DNA from: Streptomyces sp. LHD-70 | Lineage (GTDB): Bacteria > Actinomycetota > Actinomycetes > Streptomycetales > Streptomycetaceae | Reading direction: 5' to 3' | Length of the DNA: 62,872 nucleotides | Assembly: GCF_031157275.1 (NCBI RefSeq) | Contig: NZ_JAVIFW010000034.1 | Span: 1 to 62,872, forward strand | In this document: positions 7,448 to 16,003 of the stretch, in pieces | Position numbering within the stretch: the first letter of the stretch is position 1 | How the letters are laid out: the number at the start of each line of letters is the position of its first letter | Notes under the pieces: model-generated | What the model was told of the DNA's origin: nothing | The model's database searches: none | What the model saw: only the letters and a program-made list of their open reading frames with translations | Position numbers and translations under genes: made by a program

Positions 7448-8347
7448 ATGTCTTCGCGTACCCCGGAATACACGACGGTCGCGTACGGCGGGGTCGACGT
7501 GCTCGTCGGTGCCCGGCGCGGCGCCTACCCGTACGGCAACTCGCTGCTCGTGCGCGGGTCGACATCCGCACTCGTCGTCGACCCGTCGCTGTCGCTCGTG
7601 GCGGGCGGGCCGCCCGCGGACGTGGTCCTGGTGAGCCATGCGCACGAGGACCACATGGCGGGTCTCGGCAGCTACAGCGACGTGCCGGTGCAGGTGCACG
7701 CGGCGGACCTCGGCGCGCTGCGCTCCCGCGCGACGCTGGTCGCCGGGCTGGGGCTGTCGCCGGAGGCGGTCGTCGAGGTCGACAAGTCGATGCGGGAGGA
7801 CTTCCACGTACAGGGGCGGCCGGACGCCCAGGGGTTCGACGACGGGGCCGTGTTCGACCTCGGCGGCCGGACCGTCACGGTCGTGCACCTGCCCGGCCAC
7901 ACCGTCGGGCACTGCGGTTTCCTGGTCGAGCCGGACGGATTCCTGTTCGTCGCCGACATCGACCTGACGTCGTTCGGCCCGTACTACGGCGACCTCGGCA
8001 GCGACCTCGGCGCGTTCGAGGCGTCCCTGCGGAAGTGCCGGGAGATCGACGCCCGTTGGTACGGCACGTCCCACCAGAAGGGCGTGATCGAAGGGCCCGA
8101 GGAGTTCCGCCGACGGCTCGCCGCCTTCGCCGGAGTCGTGGAGCGCAGGGACGCGGCCCTGCTCGCGTTCCTCGCCGAGCCGCGCACCCTGGACGAGATC
8201 GTGGACCACCGCCTGGTCTACCGGCCGCACGTCGAAGGGCCGCACGTACGACCGGTGGAGCGCAGGACCGCCCTGCAGCACCTGGACCGGCTGAGCGCCG
8301 CGGGACGGGTCGAGGAGGGCGAGCCGGGCCGCTTCCGCGCGGCCTAG
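7448..8347 (+). CDS. Metallo-beta-lactamase-fold hydrolase
   Basis: A 299-residue cytoplasmic protein with the MBL metal-binding pattern: SHAHEDHMAG (H-x-H-x-D-H), then HLPGHTVGHCGF with the third histidine, VADIDL with the bridging aspartate, and a late histidine in TSHQKG. The C-terminal segment from about residue 240 (LDEIVDHRLVY, then RRTALQHLDRLSAAGRVE) looks like a small winged helix, as in LACTB2/glyoxalase-like MBL proteins. The fold and di-metal site are secure; the substrate (thioester, phosphodiester or lactone) is not. ATG 7448 is preferred to ATG 7430 by alignment of the domain start. Confidence 0.85.
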   Translation: MSSRTPEYTTVAYGGVDVLVGARRGAYPYGNSLLVRGSTSALVVDPSLSLVAGGPPADVVLVSHAHEDHMAGLGSYSDVPVQVHAADLGALRSRATLVAGLGLSPEAVVEVDKSMREDFHVQGRPDAQGFDDGAVFDLGGRTVTVVHLPGHTVGHCGFLVEPDGFLFVADIDLTSFGPYYGDLGSDLGAFEASLRKCREIDARWYGTSHQKGVIEGPEEFRRRLAAFAGVVERRDAALLAFLAEPRTLDEIVDHRLVYRPHVEGPHVRPVERRTALQHLDRLSAAGRVEEGEPGRFRAA

Positions 8348-8394
8348 GTGAGACGCCCTCTAGGACCAGTCCCGGCCCGCGCGGTCCGGCCGCG

Positions 8395-9237
8395 TCAGGA
8401 CGTGCCCATCCACTCCTTCTCGTACGCCGCGTACGTCCCGTCGTGCGTCGCGAGATGCGTGAACTGGTCGACGTACTCCTTGAACTGCTCGTCCCCGCGT
8501 GGCAGCGCGTACGCCTTCTCGGAGAACGTGAACGGCTTCTCGGGGTGCAGGGCGCACAACTCCGGATTGATCTTGGACTGGTACAGGGTCTCGCTCGCGT
8601 CCGTCATCATCACGTCGGCACGGCCCGCGACGATCTCCTGGAAGATCGTGGTGTTCTCCGGGTGGAGCTTGATGGTCGCCTGCTTGATGTTCTCCCGCGC
8701 GAACTCCTCGTTCGTACCACCGGGGTTGACGATGACGGTCGTGCCGGGCTTGTCGATGTCGGCGAGCGTGCCTTCGCCGAAGCGGTCCTTGTCGGCGCAG
8801 CGCACGATCGGCGTCTTGCCGTCCGTACGGGTCGGCTCGCCGAAGTACACCTGGCGGGCCCGCGGCAGAGTGACGGAGACACCGCCGACGCCGATGTCGC
8901 ACCGCCCGGCCGCGACGTCCTTGGTGAGGTTCGCCCAGGTCGTGGCCACGTACTTCGGTTTGGCGTCGAGGCTGTCGGCGAGGTCCTCGGCCATCTTGAT
9001 GTCGATGCCGCTGTAGCTGCCGTCGGCCGGATCCAGGTGGGTGAAGGGGCGGTAGTCGCCCGTCGTGCACACCTTCAGGACACCGGAACGCGGCACGGAG
9101 TCCAGCAGGCTGCCGTGCCTGGACTTCTGGGCACCCGAGCTTGCGCCCGAGCCTTCGCCCGCGTTCGGCGACGCGGGCGCGGCCGCCGTCGCGGCGAGGA
9201 GACAGACCAGGACGGACAGAGTGGCGGCGCGCTTCAT
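8395..9237 (-). CDS. Secreted PheC-like (cyclohexadienyl dehydratase) / type II solute-binding-fold protein
   Basis: A 280-residue protein with a Sec signal peptide of about 23 residues and no lipobox cysteine, so released, not membrane-anchored. The mature part has the periplasmic binding protein II fold: CTTGDYRPFTH at its start and SGIDIKMAEDLA. Two stretches match cyclohexadienyl dehydratase (PheC) more than amino-acid binding proteins: VIVNPGGTNEEFA and MMTDASETLYQSKINPELCA, the latter around the PheC catalytic glutamate region. PheC converts prephenate or arogenate to phenylpyruvate or phenylalanine. No ABC permease is adjacent. The binding-protein alternative cannot be excluded. Confidence 0.75.
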   Translation of the reverse strand: MKRAATLSVLVCLLAATAAAPASPNAGEGSGASSGAQKSRHGSLLDSVPRSGVLKVCTTGDYRPFTHLDPADGSYSGIDIKMAEDLADSLDAKPKYVATTWANLTKDVAAGRCDIGVGGVSVTLPRARQVYFGEPTRTDGKTPIVRCADKDRFGEGTLADIDKPGTTVIVNPGGTNEEFARENIKQATIKLHPENTTIFQEIVAGRADVMMTDASETLYQSKINPELCALHPEKPFTFSEKAYALPRGDEQFKEYVDQFTHLATHDGTYAAYEKEWMGTS

Positions 9238-9387
9238 GACGACGACTCCTCTACGAGTGTGGGCCGACGGGGCCGGAACACCATCGCAGAACGGTTCGCG
9301 CGGGTGAAGCCCCTGCTCACCCTTTGAACGCAGGGGAGTTCACCGTGCGGCCCGCCCTCGGAAACCTGTGCGGCAAGCATTGACAAC

Positions 9388-9397
9388 CTTGCGCAAG
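9388..9397. promoter_or_regulatory. Candidate LacI operator CTTGCGCAAG
   Basis: A perfect 10-bp palindrome with the central CG typical of LacI-family operators lies about 90 bases upstream of the LacI-type gene. Autoregulation is inferred from position and symmetry. Confidence 0.45.
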
Positions 9398-9483
9398 CCT
9401 TCGCAGGATGAGCGCCACCGGTCACCGACGACCGGTCGCGGCCCGGCTGTCCGCCGGGTCAACCGCACTCTGGGGGTGGACCG

Positions 9484-10470
9484 TTGGCGGCAACGCTCAC
9501 CGATGTGGCCAAGCGCGCCGGGGTCGCCCTGTCGACCGCGTCCCGCGCCTACAGCGACCCGGGCCGGCTCGGCCCCACCACCCTGCGCAAGGTGCTGACC
9601 GCCGCGCAGGAGCTCGGCTACGCACCGCCCGCGGTCCGCCCGGCGGCGACGGAACCGCAGGGCGCCACCGTCGCCGTCGTCGTCCCCGACATCGCGCACC
9701 CGCTCTTCGGCATCTTCGTCAAGGCCGCCCAGGCGGCGGGCCGAGGCCGCCGTACGACCGTGGTCCTCGCCGACACCGACTTCCGGCCCGAGCGCGAGCG
9801 CGAGGTCATCGCCCAACTCCGCGACCGGGCCGACGGGTTGCTGCTCTGCACCCCCTGGCTGGAGACCGACGAGCTCCTCGACCTGTGCGGAGCCACCCCG
9901 GTCGTCCTCGTCAACCGGGAGGCACCGGGCACGGCCTGCGTGCTCACCGACACCGCGGACGGAATCCGGCAGGCCTGCGAACACCTCGCCGCCCTCGGCC
10001 ACCGCCGGCTCGCCTACGTCCAGGGCGAGCGCCGCTCCCGCCTCAACCGGGAGCGGGTGGAACAGGCCCGCACCGCCGCGAAGGACGCCGAACTCGACCT
10101 GCTCCCGCTCGGCTGGCAGGCCCAGACGTACGAGGGCGGCAAGGCGGCCGCGGCCGGGGTGCTCGCCACCGGGGCGACCGCGGTGCTCACCCACAACGAC
10201 CCGATGGCGCTCGGCGTCGTCGCGGGTGCCCACGCGCTGGGCGCGCGCGTACCCGAAGACCTCAGCGTCGTCGGCGTGGACGGCACCCCCTTCGCCGAAC
10301 AGGCCAGGCCCGCGCTGACCACCGTCGCCGTGCCCATGCGCGAGGCGGGCGGCGCGGCGCTCGACCTCCTCGAAACTGCCCTCGGCGCGGCCCCCTCCAC
10401 GCCGCGCACCGTCACCCTCCCGACCCAGCTCGTCGTACGCGAGACGACCGGGCCCGCGCCCCACGCCTGA
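9484..10470 (+). CDS. LacI-family transcriptional regulator
   Basis: A 328-residue repressor with the N-terminal helix-turn-helix and hinge (TLTDVAKRAGVALSTASRAY) and a periplasmic-binding-protein-like effector domain (VAVVVPDIAHPLFGIFVKAA; ALGHRRLAYVQGE; DLSVVGVDGTPFAEQARPAL). The start is TTG 9484. It is followed by a D-2-hydroxyacid dehydrogenase and an MHS-type transporter on the same strand, so it likely controls uptake and use of a sugar-derived or organic acid, and perhaps its own gene through the palindrome at 9388. Confidence 0.92.
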   Translation: MAATLTDVAKRAGVALSTASRAYSDPGRLGPTTLRKVLTAAQELGYAPPAVRPAATEPQGATVAVVVPDIAHPLFGIFVKAAQAAGRGRRTTVVLADTDFRPEREREVIAQLRDRADGLLLCTPWLETDELLDLCGATPVVLVNREAPGTACVLTDTADGIRQACEHLAALGHRRLAYVQGERRSRLNRERVEQARTAAKDAELDLLPLGWQAQTYEGGKAAAAGVLATGATAVLTHNDPMALGVVAGAHALGARVPEDLSVVGVDGTPFAEQARPALTTVAVPMREAGGAALDLLETALGAAPSTPRTVTLPTQLVVRETTGPAPHA

Positions 10471-10472
10471 CC

Positions 10473-10532
10473 CGGCAAGCAGCGGCACGCAGCGGCAAGC
10501 GTCGGCAAGTAGCGACAAGCGTCGGCTATAGC
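10473..10532. repeat. Six tandem 10-bp units between lacI-type gene and dehydrogenase
   Basis: Units beginning CGGCAAGCAG at 10473, 10483, 10493, 10503, 10513 and 10523 repeat with few changes, the last being the most degenerate. The exact 10-bp period is about one helical turn. The repeat starts two bases after the LacI stop codon. A looser GCCGTCAA-type repeat follows to about 10590. Confidence 0.8.
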
Positions 10533-10624
10533 CGTCACCGGCCATCACTGGCCGTCAATAGCTGCCACAACAGCCGTCAACTGCCGCACAAACACCTGAT
10601 GTTCAGCTCAGAAGGGCCGCACCC

Positions 10625-11629
10625 GTGAACACCCCTGCCCTGCGCGTCGTCATAGCCGACTCCAGCATCAAGCCCCAGCGCGAACGCCTCGAAGCGCACC
10701 TCCCCGAAGGCACCGTCACCGACTGGCCCGACCCGCGCGACCCGGCCGCCGTGGAGTCGGCCGTCGCCGACGCCGACGTACTGGTCTCCGGGCTCTGCCC
10801 CGCACCGATCGCCCGCGCGGGCAAGCGGCTGCGCCTGGTGCACGCCGCCGGTGCGGGCACCGACCGGATCGACACCTCTGCCCTGCCGCCCCGCACGGTC
10901 GTCGCCCACACGCACCACCACGAGGAGTCCATCGCCGAGTACGCCGTCGCCTCCGCCGTCCTCCTGCACCGCGGCTTCCTCACCCAGGACGCCGCCCTGC
11001 GCCGCGGCACCTGGGACACCCCCGCCTACGACCCCGCCGCCACCTGGCGGGACTCCCTGGCCGGCTCCACCGTCGGCTTCGTCGGCTTCGGGCACATCGG
11101 CCGGACCGCCTGGCAGCGCTTCGCCGCGTTCGGCACCCGCGGCATCGCCGTCACCGGCAGCGGCTCGACCGACGCCGCCGCCGAGGGTCTCGCCTGGGCG
11201 GGCCGCACCGACACCGGCCTGGCCACCCTCCTCGACGAGGCGGACACCGTCGTCGTCTCCGCCCCGCACACCCCCGCGACCACCGGCCTCATCGGCGCCG
11301 CCGAACTCGCCCGCATGAAGTCCACCGCCGTCCTCGTGAACGTCGGCCGCGGCCCCGTCGTCGCCCAGGACGCCCTGTACGACGCCCTGCGCGACCGCAC
11401 CATCGGCGCCGCCGCGATCGACGTCTGGTACCAGTACCCGGCCTCCGGCCACCACGGCGCCCCCGCCGCACACCCCTTCCACGAGCTCGACAACCTCCTC
11501 ATGACCCCGCACTCGTCGGCCCTCACCCGGCAGACGTTCCAGCGCCGCGCCGACGACATCGCGGCCAACATCCGCCGCCTCGCCGCCGGTGAGCAACTCC
11601 AGCGCGTGGTCACGGTCACCCCCGCCTGA
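10625..11629 (+). CDS. NAD(P)-dependent D-2-hydroxyacid dehydrogenase
   Basis: A 334-residue cytoplasmic oxidoreductase. The Rossmann motif GFVGFGHIGRTAW (G-x-G-x2-G) is near residue 155; the catalytic arginine, glutamate and histidine of the family are expected in NVGRGPVV (residues about 240), the DVWY segment and the MTPHSSAL segment, all present in order. Enzymes of this family reduce 2-oxoacids or oxidise D-2-hydroxyacids. The neighbours (LacI regulator, MHS transporter) suggest use of an imported hydroxy- or keto-acid. The substrate cannot be assigned. Confidence 0.88.
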   Translation: MNTPALRVVIADSSIKPQRERLEAHLPEGTVTDWPDPRDPAAVESAVADADVLVSGLCPAPIARAGKRLRLVHAAGAGTDRIDTSALPPRTVVAHTHHHEESIAEYAVASAVLLHRGFLTQDAALRRGTWDTPAYDPAATWRDSLAGSTVGFVGFGHIGRTAWQRFAAFGTRGIAVTGSGSTDAAAEGLAWAGRTDTGLATLLDEADTVVVSAPHTPATTGLIGAAELARMKSTAVLVNVGRGPVVAQDALYDALRDRTIGAAAIDVWYQYPASGHHGAPAAHPFHELDNLLMTPHSSALTRQTFQRRADDIAANIRRLAAGEQLQRVVTVTPA

Positions 11630-11685
11630 CCATCCCCCGCCGCGCTCCTACCCGTCCCCGTCACCCACCCGAGGAAGTGTGGACC

Positions 11686-13122
11686 GTGACCACCAACTCC
11701 CCCTCCCGCACCGCCCCTTCACCCCGCAGAGCCGCCTGGGCCGGATTCATCGGCACCGCCCTGGAGCAGTACGACTTCGTCATCTACGGCACCGCGTCGG
11801 CGCTGGTCTTCAGTAAGCTCTTCTTCCCCAACGTCTCGCCCGCCGTCGGCATCCTCGCCAGCTTCTCCACGTACGCCGTCGGCTTCGCCGCGCGCCCCCT
11901 CGGCGGGCTGTTCTTCTCCCGCTACGGCGACCGCCTCGGCCGCAAGTGGGTCCTGGTGATGACGCTGCTCCTCATGGGCGGCTCCACCCTCGCCATCGGC
12001 TTCCTGCCCACGTACGGACACGTCGGCATCCTCGCCCCGATCCTGCTGCTCGTGTGCCGCATGGCCCAGGGGCTCGGCGCCGGGGCCGAACAGTCCGGCG
12101 GCGCCACCCTGCTGACCGAGACCGCGCGGCCCGGACGCCGCGGGCGCACGGCCTCCCTGGTGATGTCGGGGGCGGCGCTCGGCACCGCACTCGGCGCGCT
12201 CGCCTGGATCCTCGTCCAACTCCTGCCGCACGACGCGCTGATGAGCTGGGGCTGGCGCCTGGTCTTCGCCAGCAGCCTGCTTGTCACCGTCACCGCGCTG
12301 ATCCTGCGCCGCAAACTCCAGGAGAGCCCCGTCTTCGAGGAGATCAAGGAAGAACAGGGGCAAGAGCAGGGGCCGCCGCCCGCCCCCGTCAAGGAGGTCT
12401 TCACCCGCGGGCGCCGTCCGCTCCTCCTGGTCATCCTCATGAACGTCGGCTCCAACGCCCAGTCGTACACCTTCCAGGTCTTCATGGCGTCCTACCTGAT
12501 CACCACGGTCGGCGTCGCCGAGGACTTCCCGCCCAAGGCGCTACTGCTCGGCGCGCTCTGCGGCTCCGCCGCTGCCTTCGGTTTCGGTGTGCTCTCCGAC
12601 CGGCTCGGGCGACGACCGGTGTACGGGGCGATCATGGTCTCCCTCGTCGTGCTGCCCGTGCCCGCGTTCCTCGCCCTCAACACCGGCTCCGCGGTGGCCA
12701 TCACGCTCGTGATCTGCCTGGGCTTCGTGCTCCCGGCGTACGGCGCGGTCGGCGTGCAGACCAGCTGGTTCCCGGAACTCTTCGGCAGCCGCTACCGGTA
12801 CGCCGGAGTGACCATGGGCCGCGAGATCTCCGCCGTGCTCGGCGGCGGCATCGCCCCGCTCGTCGCCGCGGGACTGCAGACCGCGTTCGGCGGCTCGTGG
12901 ATCCCCATCGCCGCGTACATGATGCTCGTCGCCGCGATCAGCACCTGGGCCACGGTGAAGGCCCCGGAGACCCTCGACCGCGACCTGACCGACCCGCGCG
13001 ACGCCACCGCCACCGCCACCCCGGACGCGATCCGCGCACCCCGGCAGACCACCGCCGACGGCATCCCCACCCAGCCGGGACCGGGCACCAAAACCGCCCC
13101 CGAACCCCGCACTCAAGCCTGA
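11686..13122 (+). CDS. MFS transporter, metabolite:H+ symporter (MHS) type
   Basis: A 478-residue membrane protein with twelve predicted helices. The start of the core (AWAGFIGTALEQYDFVIYGTA) and the loop GGLFFSRYGDRLGRKW match the MHS branch (ShiA, KgtP, ProP relatives), which import dicarboxylates, shikimate or osmolytes with protons. The last 50 residues are a hydrophilic Thr/Pro/Ala-rich tail. GTG 11686 is chosen because GAGGA at 11671-11675 lies ten bases before it; the GTG at 11677 is too close. It probably works with the preceding dehydrogenase. Confidence 0.88.
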   Translation: MTTNSPSRTAPSPRRAAWAGFIGTALEQYDFVIYGTASALVFSKLFFPNVSPAVGILASFSTYAVGFAARPLGGLFFSRYGDRLGRKWVLVMTLLLMGGSTLAIGFLPTYGHVGILAPILLLVCRMAQGLGAGAEQSGGATLLTETARPGRRGRTASLVMSGAALGTALGALAWILVQLLPHDALMSWGWRLVFASSLLVTVTALILRRKLQESPVFEEIKEEQGQEQGPPPAPVKEVFTRGRRPLLLVILMNVGSNAQSYTFQVFMASYLITTVGVAEDFPPKALLLGALCGSAAAFGFGVLSDRLGRRPVYGAIMVSLVVLPVPAFLALNTGSAVAITLVICLGFVLPAYGAVGVQTSWFPELFGSRYRYAGVTMGREISAVLGGGIAPLVAAGLQTAFGGSWIPIAAYMMLVAAISTWATVKAPETLDRDLTDPRDATATATPDAIRAPRQTTADGIPTQPGPGTKTAPEPRTQA

Positions 13123-13475
13123 ACCGACCCCGTTCCCGTACGAGACCGAGCCGACTGCGCGCATTCGACAGATGCACGTAGTCGGCCGCTCGCTTTTGTA
13201 CACGCTGATGAATCGGAACCCCGGGGCCTGCTGCTAGAAAGAAACTCGCTTCACCACCGCCCCCGGCGGCTGTTACAAAGAAGCCCGCTTCACCCCCGCT
13301 CCGACCGCCGCGCTCCTCACCCCGTGAGCGCGAGCCACCGGGGCGCGCGCACCCGGACGAACCGGGCGGCGCCGAAGCGGATGCGCCAGCCTCGATCAGG
13401 CACTGCCGCGCCTTCCGGATCAAGGGGTGCCAGGGACGTTTCCCCGGCCCCCGTTGTCGTAGAGAGGCCGACAGC
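13123..13475. repeat. Intergenic region with two imperfect 30-bp direct repeats
   Basis: This 353-base gap has no credible gene. It contains a direct repeat of 30 bases (13231-13260 and 13270-13299, 25 of 30 identical), period 39, whose core is AAAGAA-C-CGCTTCACC. The units lie about 180-245 bases upstream of the channel-like gene and are unusually A-rich for this genome, so they may be binding sites. An AGAGAGG ribosome site ends the region. Confidence 0.65.
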
Positions 13476-14861
13476 TTGAGCCCGCAGATAACCAGAGACC
13501 CGCGCGAGCGCCGTGCCCCCGAACCGGGTTCGCACGTCCCCGCCACCGGCCGGGACGTCGTGATCATCGAGGACGACGAGACCCTCGGCCGCTCCGCCGC
13601 CGCCTGCATCGAACGCTGGGGGAGCACCGCCCACCGCCTGCCCCGACCCGACGACGACGCGCTGCGACGGCAGCTGAGCGGCCCCGTCGACAGCATCGCC
13701 ATCGTGTCCCGCGACGACATGGTCGCCCTGCGCTACGCCCTGCTCGCCGAACACCTCAAGCCCGGCGTCCGCCTGGTCGTGACCATCTTCGACCGCACCG
13801 TCGCCGAGGAGGTCTCCCGGACCGTCCCCAACTGCACGGCCCTGAGCATGACCGACGCGATCCTGCCCAGCCTCCTGGCGAGCTGCCTCGCTCCCCGGTA
13901 CGCGATGCTCCAGCCCGTCGGCGACGACCTCGTGGGCGTACGGCGGGAAGGCCTGGCCATGAACGTGGAGCACCTGCCGCGCCGGGCCCTCGCCACCGGG
14001 TTCGAGCCGCATCCGCGCAGCTCCGTAGCGGCCTGGTTCCGCTCCCTCGGCACGTCCGCGAAGGCGCTGGTCTGCAGCCTGATCGCGCTGCTTCTCGCCT
14101 ACTCCGTGGATGTCGCGCTCGGCGTGCTCGTCCTGCACGAGCACTGGACCGAGGCGGTGTGGAACGCGGCCCGTACGCTCACCACGATCGGCTCCTCGCA
14201 CGCCGCCGAGCACGGGCCCGGCTGGTACAAGGTGGTCTCCGCCGCCTCGATGATCGGCGTGCTCGTCCTGGCCGCCGTGTTCACCGCCGGTGTCGTCGAC
14301 CGGTTCACCGGGCACCGGATGACCAGCATTCTCGGCGCCCGCTCCATCCCGCGCCGCAACCACGTCATCGTCGTCGGCCTCGGCCAGGTCGGCCTGCGCC
14401 TCTCGGCGCGGCTGCGGGACCTCGGCGTGAAGGTCGTCGCCGTCGAACGGAACCGGCAGGCCGCCTGCCTCCCGCTGGCCCGCTCCCTCGACATCCCCGT
14501 CGTCATCGGCCGCGGCGGCGACCGGTTCCTCCTGGAACGCCTCTCGGCCCGGCGGGCCCGCGCGCTCGCCGCGGTCGCCTCGGACGGCCTGGAGAACATC
14601 GCGGTCGCGGTCGCCACGCGGGCGGTCGCGGGGGACCAGCGCATCGTGCTGCGCGCGGGGGGCGACGCGGTCACGACGGAGTCGCAGTCCCTGTTCCGGA
14701 TCGGCGCGGTCTGCGACTTCCCGCTGATCGTCAGCACGTTCGTCGCCGCGACGGTTCTCGATGCGGAGCTGCGGAGTGTGTTCGTGGCGGACGGCCGTAC
14801 GTGTGCGCTGTTCGCGGACGACCGGGTGGTGGACCTGGGGACGTGGGACGCGGAGTCCTGA
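13476..14861 (+). CDS. Membrane protein with RCK/TrkA-N domains on both sides of a two-helix pore region
   Basis: A 461-residue protein. An N-terminal RCK-like Rossmann domain (DVVIIEDDETLGRSAA at about 28-45) precedes two hydrophobic helices (about 190-215 and 245-270). A second TrkA-N domain follows (HVIVVGLGQVGLRLSARL near 300) with the NAD/ligand G-x-G-x2-G motif. The loop between the helices, where K+ channels carry TVGYGD, reads TTIGSSHAAEHGPGW. The arrangement resembles Castor/Pollux-like or TrkA-coupled ion channels, but the filter is degenerate, so potassium selectivity is doubtful. TTG 13476 follows AGAGAGG at a good distance. Location: cytoplasmic membrane. Confidence 0.75.
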   Translation: MSPQITRDPRERRAPEPGSHVPATGRDVVIIEDDETLGRSAAACIERWGSTAHRLPRPDDDALRRQLSGPVDSIAIVSRDDMVALRYALLAEHLKPGVRLVVTIFDRTVAEEVSRTVPNCTALSMTDAILPSLLASCLAPRYAMLQPVGDDLVGVRREGLAMNVEHLPRRALATGFEPHPRSSVAAWFRSLGTSAKALVCSLIALLLAYSVDVALGVLVLHEHWTEAVWNAARTLTTIGSSHAAEHGPGWYKVVSAASMIGVLVLAAVFTAGVVDRFTGHRMTSILGARSIPRRNHVIVVGLGQVGLRLSARLRDLGVKVVAVERNRQAACLPLARSLDIPVVIGRGGDRFLLERLSARRARALAAVASDGLENIAVAVATRAVAGDQRIVLRAGGDAVTTESQSLFRIGAVCDFPLIVSTFVAATVLDAELRSVFVADGRTCALFADDRVVDLGTWDAES

Positions 14862-14898
14862 GCGCGCCCCCCGCGCCCCTGACGGGGCTGAAATTCAG

Positions 14899-16002
14899 CT
14901 ACCCCACCACCCGCCGCCCCACAGTGAACCTCCCCAACACCTCCGGGATCGGTTCGATCCCGATCCCAGGCCCCTGCGGCACCGCCAGATACCCGTCCTG
15001 AAGGACGAACGGCTCCGTCAGATCCTCCGCGAAGTACCGCGACGACGCCGACGTGTCGCCGGGCAACGTGAACCCGGGCAGCGCGGCCAGCGCCAGGTTC
15101 GGGGCGCGGCCGACGCCCGTCTCCAGCATGCCGCCGCACCACACTGGCACCCCCGCCGCCCGCGACAGATCGTGGATCCGGCGGGCCTCCAGATAGCCGC
15201 CCACCCGCGCCGGCTTGATGTTGACGACCCGGCACGCCTCCATCGCGATCGCCGCGGCCGCGTCCCGCGCCGAGTGGATCGACTCGTCCAGGCAGACCGG
15301 CGTCGCGAGCCGCTGCTGCAACCGCGCGTGCTGGAACAGGTTGTCCTCGTCCAGCGGCTCCTCGATGAGCAGCAGCCCGAACTCGTCCAGTTTCCGCAGG
15401 TGTTCGGCGTCCTCGAGGCCGTACGCCGTGTTGGCGTCGACCTGCAGCGGCAGCTCGTCCCCGAACCGCTCACGCACCGCGCGCACGGGCTCCAGGTCCC
15501 ACCCCGGCTCTATCTTCAGCTTGATCCGGACGTACCCCTCGTCCAGGTACTGCTGCACGTCGTCGAGGAGCTCCGGGATCGACGGCTTGATGCCGACCGA
15601 GACGCCCGACGGCACCCGGTCGTGCACCGCGCCCAGGAACGTCGCGAACGACATTCCGGCCGCGCGCAGTTCGGCGTCGAGCAGCGCCGTCTCCAGGGCC
15701 GCCTTCGCCATGTAGTGGCCCTTGACCGCCGCCATCGCGGGCCCGGCCTTCGCCGTGGTCAGATCCCGTACGGCGGCGACCCGCGGCACCAGGAAGTCGC
15801 GCAGCACGAGTTCCGCGCCGGCCGTGAACTCCGAGCTGTACAGCGGGTCCGGGTCGCCGCCGAACTCCGCCCAGCCCTCGGCCGCGTCCGTCTCGACCCT
15901 CAGCAGGAACGTGTCCTTACTGGTCATCGTGCCGAAGGAGGTACGGAACGGCTTCACCAACGGCACCGCGATGTGCACTAGTTCGACACGCTCGATCTTC
16001 AT
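14899..16002 (-). CDS. N-succinylamino acid racemase / o-succinylbenzoate synthase (enolase superfamily, MenC type 2)
   Basis: A 367-residue enolase-superfamily enzyme. The catalytic lysine motif IKLKIEPG (KxK), metal ligands in QVDANTAY, EEPLDEDN and CLDESIHS, and the second lysine in NIKPARVGG are all present. This NSAR/OSBS subfamily is bifunctional; streptomycetes make menaquinone by the futalosine route and do not need o-succinylbenzoate, so racemisation of N-succinylamino acids is the likelier job. The ATG lies one base after the stop of the upstream COG3375-like GNAT gene (TGAgATG), with AGGAGG inside that gene's end: a coupled pair. A desuccinylase-like M20 enzyme and amino-acid permease lie nearby. 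Confidence 0.85.
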   Translation of the reverse strand: MKIERVELVHIAVPLVKPFRTSFGTMTSKDTFLLRVETDAAEGWAEFGGDPDPLYSSEFTAGAELVLRDFLVPRVAAVRDLTTAKAGPAMAAVKGHYMAKAALETALLDAELRAAGMSFATFLGAVHDRVPSGVSVGIKPSIPELLDDVQQYLDEGYVRIKLKIEPGWDLEPVRAVRERFGDELPLQVDANTAYGLEDAEHLRKLDEFGLLLIEEPLDEDNLFQHARLQQRLATPVCLDESIHSARDAAAAIAMEACRVVNIKPARVGGYLEARRIHDLSRAAGVPVWCGGMLETGVGRAPNLALAALPGFTLPGDTSASSRYFAEDLTEPFVLQDGYLAVPQGPGIGIEPIPEVLGRFTVGRRVVG

Positions 16003-16003
16003 C

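Noticed and set aside
10473..10532. Possible CRISPR-like array
   Set aside because: Units are contiguous 10-mers with no spacers and no cas genes in the window.
14887..14899. GCTGAA-A-TTCAGC hairpin between convergent genes as terminator
   Set aside because: Stem of only six pairs reaching into the end of the racemase gene; too weak to call.
14899..16002. Housekeeping menC for menaquinone synthesis
   Set aside because: No other men genes are nearby, and the coupled GNAT, desuccinylase and permease fit the amino acid racemase role better; not formally excluded.
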